A stretch of DNA of 64,000 bases from Streptomyces sp. 7-21 (GTDB lineage Bacteria; Actinomycetota; Actinomycetes; Streptomycetales; Streptomycetaceae). Shown piece after piece: positions 39,717-48,855 of the stretch (positions are counted from its first letter, which is position 1; the number at the start of each line of letters is the position of its first letter). The notes beneath the pieces were generated by a model, which was not told where the DNA came from, made no database searches, and saw only the letters and a program-made list of their open reading frames with translations. Made by a program: the position numbers and the translations under genes. The DNA is taken from the NCBI RefSeq assembly GCF_016741785.1, contig NZ_JAERRL010000006.1, positions 1-64,000 of the forward strand, written 5' to 3'.

Positions 39717-40760
39717 GTGACCGCCGTCGTGCACGAGCACATCACCGACGCCATCAAGGCTCCCGATCTGGTCCGGCTGTCGCCCCACACCGTCCTGGCG
39801 CGGTTCGAGACGCTGAAGGTCTACGCCGCCCTCGGCGCCGTCCGCACCCTGCTGCGGCGGGGCGTCATCTCCCCCGGGCAGACCCTCATCGACAGCTCCA
39901 GCGGGATCTACGCCCTCGCGCTGGCGATGGCCTGTCACCGCTACGGCCTGCGCTGCCACATCGTGGCCTCCACCACCGTGGACGCCACCCTCCGCGTGCA
40001 GCTGGAGATCCTGGGCGCCACCGTGGACCAGATGCCGCCCTCGCAGGACCTGCGGCTGGACCAGGAGCGGCGCGTACGCCGGGTGCGCGAGCTGCTGGCG
40101 CGGCAGCCGGGCTCGCACTGGATGCGGCAGTACCACGACGCCGTCCACTACGCCGGCTACCGGGAGTTCGCCGATCTGGTCGCCGCCGCCCTGCCCGGGC
40201 GCGACCTCACCGTCGTCGGCGCCGTCGGCACCGGCGCGTCCACCGGCGGCCTGGTGCTGCCGCTGCGCCGCCGGGGACTCGACGTCCGGCTGGTGGGGCT
40301 CCAGCCCTTCGGCAGCGTCACCTTCGGCAGCGCGCACCTCAGCGACCCCGAGGCGATCATCGCCGGGATCGGCAGCGCGATCCCGTTCGGCAACGTGCGC
40401 CACCACCTCTACGACGCCGTGCACTGGCTGGACTTCCGGCACGCCGTGGCGGGCGCGACCGCGCTGCTGCGCGACCACGCCGTCTTCGCGGGCCTGTCCA
40501 CCGGTGCCGCGTACCTCGCCGGGTCCTGGGAGGCCGCCCGCCGCCCGGGGCGGACCTGCCTGCTCATCGGCGCCGACACCGGCCACCGCTACGCCGAGGC
40601 GGCGTTCGCCCGCCACCGCGAGGCACCGGACCCGCGCACCCTCAAGCCGCACGAGATCACCGCGCTGGACCAGCTGGCGCCGCCGTGGTCGGTGATGGAG
40701 TGGGGCCGGGTCCGCTATCCGGCGGCCGAGCCGGCGCGCGGGGCACGCGCCGCGCGGTGA
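39717..40760 (+). CDS. PLP-dependent cysteine-synthase-fold enzyme
   Basis: A 347-aa fold-type II PLP enzyme. The Lys of ETLKVYAALGAV aligns with the PLP Lys of the usual S-x-K-D-R motif, but the surrounding residues are diverged. The substrate loop appears as DSSSGIYALALAMACH and the phosphate-binding loop as GAVGTGASTGGLV. Diverged members of this family make non-protein amino acids (for example SbnA in siderophore assembly) or act in secondary metabolism; plain cysteine synthase is unlikely. GTG 39717 is the only start in range; its Shine-Dalgarno sequence is not obvious. No biosynthetic cluster surrounds it. Confidence 0.78.
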   Translation: MTAVVHEHITDAIKAPDLVRLSPHTVLARFETLKVYAALGAVRTLLRRGVISPGQTLIDSSSGIYALALAMACHRYGLRCHIVASTTVDATLRVQLEILGATVDQMPPSQDLRLDQERRVRRVRELLARQPGSHWMRQYHDAVHYAGYREFADLVAAALPGRDLTVVGAVGTGASTGGLVLPLRRRGLDVRLVGLQPFGSVTFGSAHLSDPEAIIAGIGSAIPFGNVRHHLYDAVHWLDFRHAVAGATALLRDHAVFAGLSTGAAYLAGSWEAARRPGRTCLLIGADTGHRYAEAAFARHREAPDPRTLKPHEITALDQLAPPWSVMEWGRVRYPAAEPARGARAAR

Positions 40761-40817
40761 GCCGGCCGCCGCGTCCTTTTCGGCTGACGGCACGAAAAAA
40801 GAGGCGCGCAGGGGGCA

Positions 40818-40845
40818 TTGACGCCCGGCGCGGTCCGTCTAGGAT
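40818..40845 (+). promoter_or_regulatory. Promoter of the GH127-GH95 operon
   Basis: TTGACG (40818-40823), a 16-nt spacer and TAGGAT (40840-40845). The following ATCCGT and TGTCTGA match the promoter at 49730-49757 closely. A 35-codon ORF starts at ATG 40851 next to the predicted start, but the sequence match to the other promoter suggests regulatory rather than coding conservation. Confidence 0.65.
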
Positions 40846-40870
40846 CCGTCATGTCTGAACTACCGGCCAT

Positions 40871-40888
40871 TGTTCGATATCACGAACA
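40871..40888. promoter_or_regulatory. Operator TGTTCG-N6-CGAACA
   Basis: A perfect 6-bp-arm inverted repeat with centre ATATCA, 25 bp downstream of the -10 box. The same GTTCG-A-ATCA-CGAAC core (one centre base differs) occurs at 49777-49800. Position downstream of the start suits a repressor block. Confidence 0.7.
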
Positions 40889-41054
40889 CCACCGCTCGTT
40901 CCACCGCGTTCCCGAAGCCGTCCCCCGCCGTCCCCCACCATCCGTCCAGTTCCGGTGAGGCTCCCCCACACGCCCGCCCACCGTGCCGGACCGCACCGCG
41001 CCGGTGACGTCCGTGTCCCAGGGGCCCGCCGGCCGAGCCGTCACGGAGTCCCCG

Positions 41055-42935
41055 ATGACCGTTCCCCGCCCGAACCGCAGGCAGGTGCTGCTGACCGCCG
41101 CCGGAGCGGCGGCCCTGGCCGCCGCGTCCCCCCACGTTCCGCTCGCCCCGCGCGCCCACGCCGCCTCACCTGCTCAAGCCCGCACCCCGGTACGGGCGTT
41201 CGCCCCTGGCCGGGTCCGGCTGGGGGCCGGCCGGTGGCAGGAGAACATGGACCGCACGCTGGAGTACCTGCGGTTCGTCGACGCCGACCGGCTGCTGTAC
41301 AACTTCCGGCGCAACCACGGCCTGGACACCCGCGGCGCGCAGCCGCTCGGCGGCTGGGAAGCCCCCGACTTCCCCTTCCGCACCCACAGCCAGGGCCATT
41401 TCCTGAGCGCCTGGGCCCAGGCGTGGGCCGCCACCGGCGAGGCCGTCTTCGCCGAGAAGGCGGCGTACCTGGTCGCGGAGCTGGCGGACTGTCAGGCCGC
41501 GTCCCCGCAGGCCGGGTTCAACCCCGGCTACCTCGCCGGCTTCCCCGAGTCGGACTTCGACGCCGTGGAGGCCGGCCAGCCCGTCGCCGTGTCGTACTAC
41601 GCCCTGCACAAGACGCTCGCCGGGCTGCTCGACGTATGGCGGCTGATCGGCGACCAGCGGGCCGGCGAGGTGCTGCTGGCGCTGGCGGAGTGGGTCGACT
41701 GGCGCACCGGCCGGCTGACGTACGAGCAGATGCAGACCACGCTGGCCACGGAGTTCGGCGGCATGAACGCCGCGCTGGCCGACCTGTACCACCACACTGG
41801 CGACGCGCGGTGGCTCACCGTCGCCGAGCGCTTCGACCACGCCGCCGTCCTCGGGCCGCTGGCCGCCGGCCGGGACGAGCTGAACGGGCTGCACGCCAAC
41901 ACCCAGGTCCCCAAGATCGTCGGCTGCGTCAGCCAGTACCAGGGCACCGGCACCCAGCGCTACCTCGATATCGCCACCAACTTCTGGGAGTTCGTCACCG
42001 GCGCGCACACCTACGCCATCGGCGGCAACAGCCAGGCGGAGCACTTCCGCGAGCCCTACGCCATCGCGGCCTACCTCGCCGAGGACACCTGCGAGGGCTG
42101 CAACACCTACAACATGCTCAAGCTCACCCGCGAGCTGTTCACGCTCGACCCGCGGGCCGCCTACGCCGACTACTACGAGAACGCGCTGCTCAACCACCTG
42201 CTCGGCTCGCAGCGGCCCGACGACCCCCACGGCCACATCACCTACTTCACCCCCCTCAGCCCCGGCGGCCGGCGCGGCGTCGGCCCGGCGTGGGGCGGCG
42301 GCACCTGGAGCACCGACTACGACAGCTTCTGGTGCTGCCAGGGCACCGGGCTGGAGACGCACACCAGCCTGATGAACGCCGTCTACTTCGAGGACGACGA
42401 CGGGCTGTACGTCAACCTGTTCACCCCCTCCACGCTGGACTGGGCCGAACGCGGCGTCACCGTCGAGCAGACGACGGACTTCCCGGCCTCGGACACCACG
42501 ACCCTCACCATCGGCGGCACCGCGGGCGAGTGGGCCCTGCGGATCCGCATCCCCGGCTGGACCAGCGGCGCCGGCATCAGCGTCAACGGCGAACCGCAGG
42601 ACACCGGCGCCGGCCCCGGCGACTACGCCGTCCTCACGCGGACCTGGCAGCCGGGCGACACCGTCACCGTCCGGCTCCCCATGAGCCTGCGGGCCATCCC
42701 GGCCCCCGACGACGAGCGGGTCCAGGCCCTCGCCTACGGCCCGGTGGTGCTCTCCGGCGCCTACGGCGACAGCGACCTCGGCGGCCAGCTCCCCGTCCTG
42801 GCCACCGGCTCGGTCACGCCCGCCGACGCGCCGCTGACGTTCACCGCCACGGCCAACGGCGCCGACGTCACCCTCATCCCGTTCTACGACAACTACGAGA
42901 ACTACACCGTCTACTGGTCCACGAGCCCGGCCTGA
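41055..42935 (+). CDS. Secreted GH127-type beta-L-arabinofuranosidase
   Basis: A 626-aa secreted DUF1680 glycosidase. The Tat signal RPNRRQVLLTAAGAAAL precedes the (alpha/alpha)6 barrel. EDTCEGCNTYNMLKLTREL and DSFWCCQGTGLETHTS carry the Glu and Cys ligand/nucleophile region of GH127-like enzymes. It differs clearly from the intracellular GH127 at 11119, so it may belong to a sister family such as GH146. ATG 41055 is chosen because the Tat signal follows it; CGGAGTCC upstream is the Shine-Dalgarno sequence. It lies 28 bp before the GH95 gene and shares its promoter. Confidence 0.87.
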   Translation: MTVPRPNRRQVLLTAAGAAALAAASPHVPLAPRAHAASPAQARTPVRAFAPGRVRLGAGRWQENMDRTLEYLRFVDADRLLYNFRRNHGLDTRGAQPLGGWEAPDFPFRTHSQGHFLSAWAQAWAATGEAVFAEKAAYLVAELADCQAASPQAGFNPGYLAGFPESDFDAVEAGQPVAVSYYALHKTLAGLLDVWRLIGDQRAGEVLLALAEWVDWRTGRLTYEQMQTTLATEFGGMNAALADLYHHTGDARWLTVAERFDHAAVLGPLAAGRDELNGLHANTQVPKIVGCVSQYQGTGTQRYLDIATNFWEFVTGAHTYAIGGNSQAEHFREPYAIAAYLAEDTCEGCNTYNMLKLTRELFTLDPRAAYADYYENALLNHLLGSQRPDDPHGHITYFTPLSPGGRRGVGPAWGGGTWSTDYDSFWCCQGTGLETHTSLMNAVYFEDDDGLYVNLFTPSTLDWAERGVTVEQTTDFPASDTTTLTIGGTAGEWALRIRIPGWTSGAGISVNGEPQDTGAGPGDYAVLTRTWQPGDTVTVRLPMSLRAIPAPDDERVQALAYGPVVLSGAYGDSDLGGQLPVLATGSVTPADAPLTFTATANGADVTLIPFYDNYENYTVYWSTSPA

Positions 42936-42963
42936 CCCGGGCCGGGGCCCCACGGAGCCGCCG

Positions 42964-45405
42964 ATGTCCCCCCGCACCAACCGCAGAACGTTCCTCGCCC
43001 TGTCCGCCACCGGCGTCGCCGCCGCGGGCGCCGCCCGGACCGCCGCCGCCCCCCAGGCGGCGGCGGCCGGCCGGCCCGCACAAGACCACCAGCTGCGGCT
43101 GTGGTACCCGCGCCCGGCCAGCGAGTGGCTCCAGGCGCTGCCCGTCGGCAACGGCCGGCTGGGCGCCATGGTCCACGGCGGCGTGGCCAGTGAAACCCTC
43201 CAGCTCAACGAGGACACCGTCTGGGCCGGCGGGCCCTACGACCCGGCGAACCCCAGCGGCCTGGACAACCTGGAACGCATCAGGGAGCTGGTGTTCGCCG
43301 GCGAGTACGCCGCGGCCCAGGAGCTGGTCGACCGCACCTTCATGGGCACCCCGCTCGGCGAGCTGCCCTACCAGACCGTCGGCGACCTCGTGCTCACCTT
43401 CCCCGGCGGCGGGGAGGCCAGCGACTACTACCGTGAACTGGACCTGACCACCGCCACCGCCCTGACCCGCTACACCCGCGACGGCGTCACCCACACCCGG
43501 GAAGTCTTCGCCAGCGCGCCCGACCAGGTGATCGTCGTGCGGCTGACGGCGGACGCCCCCGGCAGCGTCTCGTTCTCCGCGGCCTTCAGCAGCCCGCAGG
43601 CCAGCACCGTCCACTCCCCCGACCCGCTGACGGCCGGCCTGGACGGGACGACCGAGGACTGGGAGGGCGTCCCCGGCCAGGTCGCCTTCCGCGCCCTGGT
43701 GACCGCCCGCGCCGACGGCGGCACGGTCACCAGCGAGGGCGGCACCCTGACGGTCACCGGCGCCGACGCCGTCACGCTGCTGGTCTCGGTCGGCAGCAGC
43801 TACACCTCCTACCAGGACGTGACCGGCGACCAGAACGCCCGCGCCGCCGCGCCCCTGGCGGCGGCCGCCGACCGGGAGTACGAGGAGCTGCGCGCGCGCC
43901 ACGTCGCCGACTACCAGGAGCTGTTCCACCGGGTCTCCCTGGACGTGGGCACCTCCGGCGCGGCCGCGCTGCCCACCGACGAGCGGGTGGCCGGCTTCGC
44001 CAGCGGCGACGACCCGCAGCTCGTCACGCTGTTCTTCCAGTTCGGCCGCTACCTGCTCATCTCCTCCTCCCGGCCCGGCACCCAGCCCGCCAACCTCCAG
44101 GGCCTGTGGAACGACTCGCTCAGCCCGGACTGGGACTCGAAGTACACGGTCAACATCAACACCGAGATGAACTACTGGCCGGCCGGCCCGGCCAACCTCA
44201 TCGAGACCATGGAGCCGCTGCTGGACATGGTCGACGAGCTGGCCGTGACCGGCGCGCGCACCGCCGCGACGCAGTACGGCGCGGGCGGCTGGGTCTGCCA
44301 CCACAACACCGACGCCTGGCGCGGCACCGCACCCGTGGACGGCGCGTTCTGGGGCATGTGGCCGACCGGCGGCGCCTGGCTGGCTCTCCAGATCTGGGAG
44401 CACTACCGCTTCACCGGCGACCTCGGCGCGCTGCGCGCCCGGTACCCCGCGCTGCGGGGCGCGGCGCAGTTCTTCGCCGACACCCTGGTGACGGACCCGA
44501 ACACCGGCTACCTGGTGACCTGCCCCTCCAGCTCCCCGGAGAACGCGCACCATCCCGACGTGTCGATATGCGCCGGGCCCACCATGGACGCCCAGATCCT
44601 GCGGGACCTGTTCACGGCCGTCGCCGCCGCCTCCGAACTGCTGGAGACCGACGCGGAGTTCCGCGCCACCGTGCGGGAGCTGGCCCGCCGGCTGCCGCCC
44701 ACCCGGATCGGCAGCCAGGGCCAGATCCAGGAGTGGCAGGAGGACTGGGACGCCGGCGCCCCCGAGCAGAACCACCGCCACGTCTCCCACCTGTACGGGC
44801 TCCACCCCAGCAACCAGATCACCCCGGAGGGCACTCCGGAGCTGGCCGAGGCGGCCCGCGTCACGCTCGAACAGCGCGGCGACGCCGGCACCGGCTGGTC
44901 GCTGGCGTGGAAGATCAACTTCTGGGCGCGGCTGTGGGACGGCGCCCGGTCGTTCCAGCTGCTGCGCGATCAGCTCACCCCCGACCGCACCGCCCCCAAC
45001 CTGTTCTGCCTGCACCCGCCGTTCCAGATCGACGGCAACTTCGGCGCCACCGCGGGCATCACCGAGTGGCTGGTGCAGTCCCACACCGACGTGCTGCGGC
45101 TGCTGCCCGCGCTGCCGCCCGAGCTGCCCGAGGGGCAGGTAACGGGTTTGCGGGCGCGCGGCGGCGAGACCGTCGACCTCACCTGGCGGGACGGGCAGCT
45201 CACCCGCGCCGCCGTGCACGCCGGCCGCACCCGCACGCTGCGGGTGGCGGCCGGCGTGCCGGTGACGGTGAGCGTCGCCGGCGGCGGCCGGGTCGCCGCC
45301 GAGCCGGATCCGGCGGCCGCGGGTGAGGACGCGGTGACGGCGTTCGCCGCCACCGCGGGCACCACCTATCTCCTCACGCCGAGGCCAGCCGCCAGCGGGT
45401 CATGA
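42964..45405 (+). CDS. Secreted GH95 alpha-L-fucosidase/galactosidase
   Basis: An 813-aa GH95 protein of full length. A Tat signal (TNRRTFLALSATGVAAAG) is followed by the N-terminal domain with LQLNEDTVWAGGPYD, the barrel with YTVNINTEMNYWPAGP (the Asn pair of the active site) and QNHRHVSHLYGLHPSNQIT. GH95 enzymes invert alpha-1,2-linked L-fucose or L-galactose, for instance on xyloglucan side chains. It is the second gene of the operon after GH127. Its last 6 bp overlap the convergent beta-helix gene. Fucose versus galactose preference cannot be told here. Confidence 0.92.
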   Translation: MSPRTNRRTFLALSATGVAAAGAARTAAAPQAAAAGRPAQDHQLRLWYPRPASEWLQALPVGNGRLGAMVHGGVASETLQLNEDTVWAGGPYDPANPSGLDNLERIRELVFAGEYAAAQELVDRTFMGTPLGELPYQTVGDLVLTFPGGGEASDYYRELDLTTATALTRYTRDGVTHTREVFASAPDQVIVVRLTADAPGSVSFSAAFSSPQASTVHSPDPLTAGLDGTTEDWEGVPGQVAFRALVTARADGGTVTSEGGTLTVTGADAVTLLVSVGSSYTSYQDVTGDQNARAAAPLAAAADREYEELRARHVADYQELFHRVSLDVGTSGAAALPTDERVAGFASGDDPQLVTLFFQFGRYLLISSSRPGTQPANLQGLWNDSLSPDWDSKYTVNINTEMNYWPAGPANLIETMEPLLDMVDELAVTGARTAATQYGAGGWVCHHNTDAWRGTAPVDGAFWGMWPTGGAWLALQIWEHYRFTGDLGALRARYPALRGAAQFFADTLVTDPNTGYLVTCPSSSPENAHHPDVSICAGPTMDAQILRDLFTAVAAASELLETDAEFRATVRELARRLPPTRIGSQGQIQEWQEDWDAGAPEQNHRHVSHLYGLHPSNQITPEGTPELAEAARVTLEQRGDAGTGWSLAWKINFWARLWDGARSFQLLRDQLTPDRTAPNLFCLHPPFQIDGNFGATAGITEWLVQSHTDVLRLLPALPPELPEGQVTGLRARGGETVDLTWRDGQLTRAAVHAGRTRTLRVAAGVPVTVSVAGGGRVAAEPDPAAAGEDAVTAFAATAGTTYLLTPRPAASGS

Positions 45406-47415
45406 CCGGTCGTCGCGCGGGCCGGAGGCGGCGATGATGTCCGCCGCCTCCGCCGGGACGGCGCCGGGATCGAAGACGACCGTGTCCCGGACGGTGTTGC
45501 CGCGCTCGCCGTCGACCAGGCCGGTGATGTCCGGGTTGGTGGTGTAGTTCCCGGTCAGCGTCATGTCGCCGGTGAGGTTGCCGTTCTGGTTGTTGGCGTG
45601 CGCCCACTGCGCGGCGGTCTGGTAGAAGACGTTGCCGGCGGCGGTGAGGTAGCGGGAGCCCTCGTCGAAGTACAGGCCCAGCTGCCCGCTGCGCTCGCAG
45701 ACGTTCCCCTCGATGGTGCTGCCCGGCATCGCGGAGAGCGTGTAGTAGCAGCCCGCGTCGAACATGGTGTGCACCACGTCGCTGACGCGGTTGCCGACGA
45801 TCTGGACGTCGGCCAGCGTGGTCGGCGTGTCGTAGACCGGCTGGAAGTCGTACAGCCCGCGGTCGACGTACTCCGGGCTGCCGCCCGGGTCGTTGGCGCC
45901 CCAGCCGAAGCCGACGCCGATGCCGGTGTACGGCATGTCCGCCACCTCGTTGTGTGCGATGGTCAGCCGCGTGACGTAGCTGGCGAAGATGCCGTCCTGG
46001 TCGAGGTACTCCAGCGCCGTGGTGTAGATGCGGTTGTCGCTGATGGTGATGTCGCTGTTGGTCATGCGGGGGTCCGAGGGGTGGTGGGCGTCCGGACGCA
46101 CCCCGCCGACGACGATGCCGCCCCCGGCGCTGGCGGTGAACGTGTTGCCCGTCACGGAGATGTGCTGCGCCCCCAGACCGACGCCGGTGGCGTGGGCGTT
46201 GGCGTCGTTGCCGATGCCCAGGCCGACCGAGCCGAGATTGACGAACGTGTTGTCCTCGAATGCGATGCCGTCGGCCGCGGAGACCTGCACGGCACCAGGC
46301 GCCTGGGCCCAGTTGTTGCGGGCGCCCTCGAAGCCGCGGCAGCCGGTGGCGCAGGAGGTGAAGGCGTCGTCAGGCCGGTGCTCCTGCTCGCCGGTGAGGA
46401 ACGTGCCGGTCTGCTGGTTGGCGTACCCGTTGGGCGAGCTGGGATGCAGCCAGGTGGTGCCGGTGAAGGTCAGGCCGCGGAACGTCAGGTTCTGCACCGG
46501 CTCGTCGTAGGTGCCGCCGACCTCGACCAGCGTCTCCAGCCGCGGCAGCTCCACGCTGGCCTGGTCCAGGTCCTGCCCGTCGAGCGGCTTGTAGTACAGC
46601 GTGCCCGCGTCGGTGTCCAGGTACCACTCGCCGGGCTCGTTGAGGAAGGCCCGGGAGTTCAGCAGCCAGAACGTGGGGCTGCGGAACGGCGACTGGATGG
46701 TGTCGTAGCCGAAGGTGTTGTTGTCCCAGGCCGGCTGCTCCATGGTCACCGTCATGCCGTCGACGCGTGCCACGGGGGCGAAGCGGTTGGTGAACGACAG
46801 CATGGCCTGGAGCTCCATGCGCTCCTGGTCCGGCAGGTCCGCCAGGTAGGCGAACTGCGGGTCGGTGAGCGTGAAGCCGTCCTCGTTCAGCTCGATGGCG
46901 GAGGCCGGCAGGTCCTGCCGCGCGCGCTGCGCCAGCTCCCCGTCGACGTACAGCTGCCGGGTGTCGAAGCCGGTGCCGACGTCGGCCCGGTACACGCCGG
47001 TGCCGGGGTCGTCGAGCTCCCAGCCCGTGACGGGTTCGGCGCCGGTGAGCACCGGGGACGCGCCGGGGGCGGCCTGCCAGGTGACGGTGGCGCCGTCACG
47101 GCCGGAGTCGGCGGCGTCGAAGCGCAGGGGTTCGCTGAGGCGGTAGGTCCCGTCCAGCAGGCTGACGGTCACGTCGCCGCCGTCCTGGGCGGCGTCGCGG
47201 GCGCGGCGCTGGGCCTCGCCGAGGGTCGCGAGCGGCTCGTCGGCCGTGCCGGGGCCGTCGTCGTCGGCGTCTGCGGCGCCGGTGGGCGCCACGTAGAGGG
47301 TGACGCCGGTGTCCTGTGCCGGCGCGGCGGCTATCGTCCCGGCGGCCAGGGCCGCCAGGGCCGCCGCCGCGAGCGGCAGCCGCGGGCGGAACGGGGGTCG
47401 GGAATGCACGGTCAC
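45400..47415 (-). CDS. Secreted right-handed beta-helix protein (GH141-like)
   Basis: A 671-aa protein with a signal peptide, then VTLYVAPTGAADADDDGPGT, PLATLGEAQRRARDAAQ and DGTYRLSEPLRF, the opening typical of GH141/beta-helix enzymes. Repeated N-x-F/V-type coils (DNTFVNLGS, GNTFTASAGGG, DNRIYTTAL, HNEVADMPY, GNRVSDVVH) form the helix. GH141 includes alpha-L-fucosidase and xylanase activities. GTG 47415 overlaps the stop of the enolase-type gene (GTGA), so translation is coupled. That pairing suggests the released sugar is later dehydrated as its acid. Activity unproven; a pectic lyase-like role is the alternative. Confidence 0.8.
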   Translation of the reverse strand: MTVHSRPPFRPRLPLAAAALAALAAGTIAAAPAQDTGVTLYVAPTGAADADDDGPGTADEPLATLGEAQRRARDAAQDGGDVTVSLLDGTYRLSEPLRFDAADSGRDGATVTWQAAPGASPVLTGAEPVTGWELDDPGTGVYRADVGTGFDTRQLYVDGELAQRARQDLPASAIELNEDGFTLTDPQFAYLADLPDQERMELQAMLSFTNRFAPVARVDGMTVTMEQPAWDNNTFGYDTIQSPFRSPTFWLLNSRAFLNEPGEWYLDTDAGTLYYKPLDGQDLDQASVELPRLETLVEVGGTYDEPVQNLTFRGLTFTGTTWLHPSSPNGYANQQTGTFLTGEQEHRPDDAFTSCATGCRGFEGARNNWAQAPGAVQVSAADGIAFEDNTFVNLGSVGLGIGNDANAHATGVGLGAQHISVTGNTFTASAGGGIVVGGVRPDAHHPSDPRMTNSDITISDNRIYTTALEYLDQDGIFASYVTRLTIAHNEVADMPYTGIGVGFGWGANDPGGSPEYVDRGLYDFQPVYDTPTTLADVQIVGNRVSDVVHTMFDAGCYYTLSAMPGSTIEGNVCERSGQLGLYFDEGSRYLTAAGNVFYQTAAQWAHANNQNGNLTGDMTLTGNYTTNPDITGLVDGERGNTVRDTVVFDPGAVPAEAADIIAASGPRDDRS

Positions 47416-48605
47416 GTCCTTTCCTCATCGGGGTGCGGGGCACTGGGCGGTGCGCTGCGCGGGCCGGCCGCCGTGTGCAGCCGCCGTCCCGCGCCCTCCG
47501 GGCGGACGTGGGGTCCGTCCGGGGTGACGGTGCGCAGCTGGCGGGACGCGGCGACGCGTTCGACGTCGACGTGGATGCCGACGCCCGGGGTGTCGCCGAG
47601 GACGAAGGCGCCGTCCTCGACGGTTACGTCGACCGAGAGCCCGGTCGGCGGGGTAAGGTCCTGGAGTTCGCTGACGAGGTGGTTGGGCACGGCCGTCGCG
47701 GCGTGGAGCAGCCCCAGCGGGGTGCTGCCGATCGGGCTGACGGGCAGGTCGTGGGCGTGGGCGAGGGCGGCGACCCGCAGGAAGTGGGTCACGCCGTGGA
47801 CCGCCGCGGTCTGCACGACGTCGAGCGCGCCCGCCGACAGCAGCGGGCGGTACTGCTCCAGGCCGGCGAGGTTCTCGCCGCTGGCGACCGAGGCGCGGAT
47901 GCCGCGCTGGACCACGGCCAGGCCCTCGGCGTCCCAGCGCCGCACCGGCTCCTCAACCCAGGTGAGGTCCAGGGTGCGTTCGAGCTCCGCGACGTGGCGG
48001 ACGGCCTGCTTGCGGGTCCAGAACTCGTTGGCGTCCAGCATCAGGCTCGGCCGCACGCCATGCGCGGCGTCGGTCAGCACCTGCTCCACCAGGGTCAGGC
48101 GGTGGCGGTCGAGGTCGACGTCGATGCCGCCCTTGAGCTTCGCCGCCCGCAGTCCGCGGTCGGCGTACTCCTGGTAGAGCGCGACGAGCTGGTCGTCTTT
48201 CAGGTCGATGTCGAGGCCCGAGGCATAGGCGGGCACCGTGCGGTCGCGGCCGCCGAGAAGACGCCACAGGGGTTCCCCGGCCGACTTGGCCTTGATGTCC
48301 CACAGGGCGGTGTCGAGCGCGCCGATGGTCGCGGATACCACGCCGGTGTGGCCGGCTTTGAAGACCTGACGGAGCATCCGGTCGTACAGCGCGGGCACGG
48401 CGCGCGGGTCCTCGCCCTCGAGGGCCTCGAAGAGGGTCTCCGCCTCGGCGTGGGAGCCGATGCCGACGCCAGTGATGCCGTCGTCGGTGTCGACGAGGAC
48501 GAGGGGCACCGGGACGATGCCGTCGGCGAAGACACCGTTGGCGTCGCCGATGGGGCGGCCCCAGTCGTGCATGGCCGTCAGGGTGCGAAGTCCGGTGATG
48601 CGCAT
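47412..48605 (-). CDS. Enolase-superfamily sugar-acid dehydratase
   Basis: A 397-aa mandelate-racemase-type protein. The capping domain is N-terminal; in the barrel the base is in AAKLKGGIDVD (K-x-K), and the Mg2+ ligands are Asp in LMLDANEFW, Glu in TWVEEPVRRW and Glu in SGENLAGL. The family includes L-fuconate, L-galactonate, D-galactarate and L-rhamnonate dehydratases. Its place before the GH141-like gene and near GH95 favours L-fuconate or L-galactonate. The last 40 residues are low complexity. It heads a two-gene operon with TTGACA-N17-TACGTT upstream, overlapped by FadR-type sites. Confidence 0.88.
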   Translation of the reverse strand: MRITGLRTLTAMHDWGRPIGDANGVFADGIVPVPLVLVDTDDGITGVGIGSHAEAETLFEALEGEDPRAVPALYDRMLRQVFKAGHTGVVSATIGALDTALWDIKAKSAGEPLWRLLGGRDRTVPAYASGLDIDLKDDQLVALYQEYADRGLRAAKLKGGIDVDLDRHRLTLVEQVLTDAAHGVRPSLMLDANEFWTRKQAVRHVAELERTLDLTWVEEPVRRWDAEGLAVVQRGIRASVASGENLAGLEQYRPLLSAGALDVVQTAAVHGVTHFLRVAALAHAHDLPVSPIGSTPLGLLHAATAVPNHLVSELQDLTPPTGLSVDVTVEDGAFVLGDTPGVGIHVDVERVAASRQLRTVTPDGPHVRPEGAGRRLHTAAGPRSAPPSAPHPDEERT

Positions 48606-48763
48606 GCGGGTTCAGTCAGCCCTTCGACAGAGACGGGCGGCGGAAAGCCGCCGTCAGCGGAGGCGAGCGGACGGCGTGGAGCTTCGTGAAGAGGTGTGAA
48701 CGCGGCGGCGGGCGCGGCGCGGACGGCCGCGGGCGGTCGGGTGTCCCGGACCCGGCCCAGCGG

Positions 48764-48806
48764 AACGTAATTCGTATGACGTATCATGTCAAGGCTTTCG
48801 TATAAT
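48764..48806. promoter_or_regulatory. Overlapping divergent promoters with TTCGTATRA sites
   Basis: Minus strand: TTGACA (48792-48787), 17-nt spacer, TACGTT (48769-48764), driving the dehydratase operon. Plus strand: perfect TATAAT (48801-48806) for the FadR gene. TTCGTATGA (48771-48779) and TTCGTATAA (48797-48805) form a direct repeat covering both promoters. The same TTCGTATGA is at 10066-10074 before the other FadR gene. Confidence 0.65.
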
Positions 48807-48855
48807 CCTGGGTGAGGTGCGCCGCGCCGTCCGTTCGCGGGCCACCGGAGGGACG

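Noticed and set aside
31243..40760. Siderophore biosynthesis cluster
   Set aside because: ABC pair, esterase, ferric-reductase-like and SbnA-like genes are suggestive, but no NRPS, NIS synthetase or siderophore-binding protein is present and the genes are in separate units with a xylanase between.
40851..40958. 35-codon leaderless uORF before GH127
   Set aside because: Its start resembles a frame at 49760, but the likeness is explained by the shared promoter and operator; at 49760 the GTG would lie too near the -10 box to be transcribed.
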